DNA of 64,000 nt from the NCBI GenBank assembly GCA_958450365.1, contig CAUEEP010000917.1, positions 520,001-584,000 on the forward strand, written 5' to 3'. Positions 63,903 to 64,000 of the stretch are shown piece after piece; within the stretch, counting starts at the first letter, position 1; every line of letters starts with the position of its first letter. This stretch comes from Mesorhabditis belari (lineage: Eukaryota > Nematoda > Chromadorea > Rhabditida > Rhabditidae). A model generated the notes under the pieces. The model worked only from the letters and a program-made list of their open reading frames with translations, did not search any database and was not told the origin of the DNA. Made by a program: the position numbers and the translations under genes.

Positions 63903-64000
63903 AAAATGCACATCCATTCAAGAAAGTAGCTGTGAGATGTACAACGGGTTAGCTAAAAAAAGGGTTAGCTAAACAATAGTACTAAAGACAGAAGGGTAAA

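Larger units (their letters stand above)
59521..64000. other. Repeat-rich region without supported gene
   Basis: Apart from the tandem repeats listed, a minus-strand piece at 60,780-60,740 (a TTTGTAG acceptor, then ELAFENDELEM before GTAGGC) could be a 5' exon of the PTB gene or of another gene, but nothing else supports it. Remaining open frames are under 135 codons and low in complexity. Confidence 0.5.

Overview
This is nuclear DNA from a rhabditid-type nematode. The evidence is short introns (about 38-55 nt) with TTTTCAG or TTTTTAG acceptors, Tc1 and mariner elements, a Str-superfamily-like chemoreceptor, F-box-like genes in several copies, a PTB (polypyrimidine-tract-binding) splicing-factor gene, and AT-rich, repeat-heavy spacers. 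I could run no homology search, so family names rest on motifs and exon reading.

Region 1-43.9 kb is one large nested inverted duplication. Outer arms (about 1-10,930 and 28,470-40,822, reverse complement) each carry a chemoreceptor-like gene, a hAT-transposase-derived fragment and an intact intronless F-box-like gene. Inner arms (about 12,024-14,933 and 20,461-24,549) each carry a 15-exon gene with two tandem RNase H domains. The right RNase H copy reads intact. The left copy has a 1-nt frameshift and has lost its start exon. A spacer of about 5.5 kb (14.9-20.4 kb) holds F-box and hAT fragments, a Thr/Gly-rich pseudogene, an unrecognised gene (X) and a small zinc-finger gene. Gene X has a second inverted copy at 25.6-26.4 kb. 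A third F-box unit (40.8-43.9 kb) is a direct copy of 27.8-31.7 kb.

Because segments exist in two or three copies, several transposons can be seen as filled versus empty sites: two Tc1-like elements and one mariner remnant in the right half, and a tRNA-derived SINE in the left arm.

Region 44-50 kb is a mobile-element graveyard: a 0.7-kb foldback, a mariner remnant, a 174-bp perfect palindrome beside an integrase-like fragment, a MITE and tRNA-like sequences. Region 49.9-56.7 kb (minus strand) is the PTB homologue, with 14 readable exons covering RRM2, RRM3 and RRM4. Its introns carry several tRNA-like sequences and tandem repeats. RRM1 was not found. Region 56.9-64 kb is mostly tandem repeats and one tRNA-like gene, with no gene I can support.
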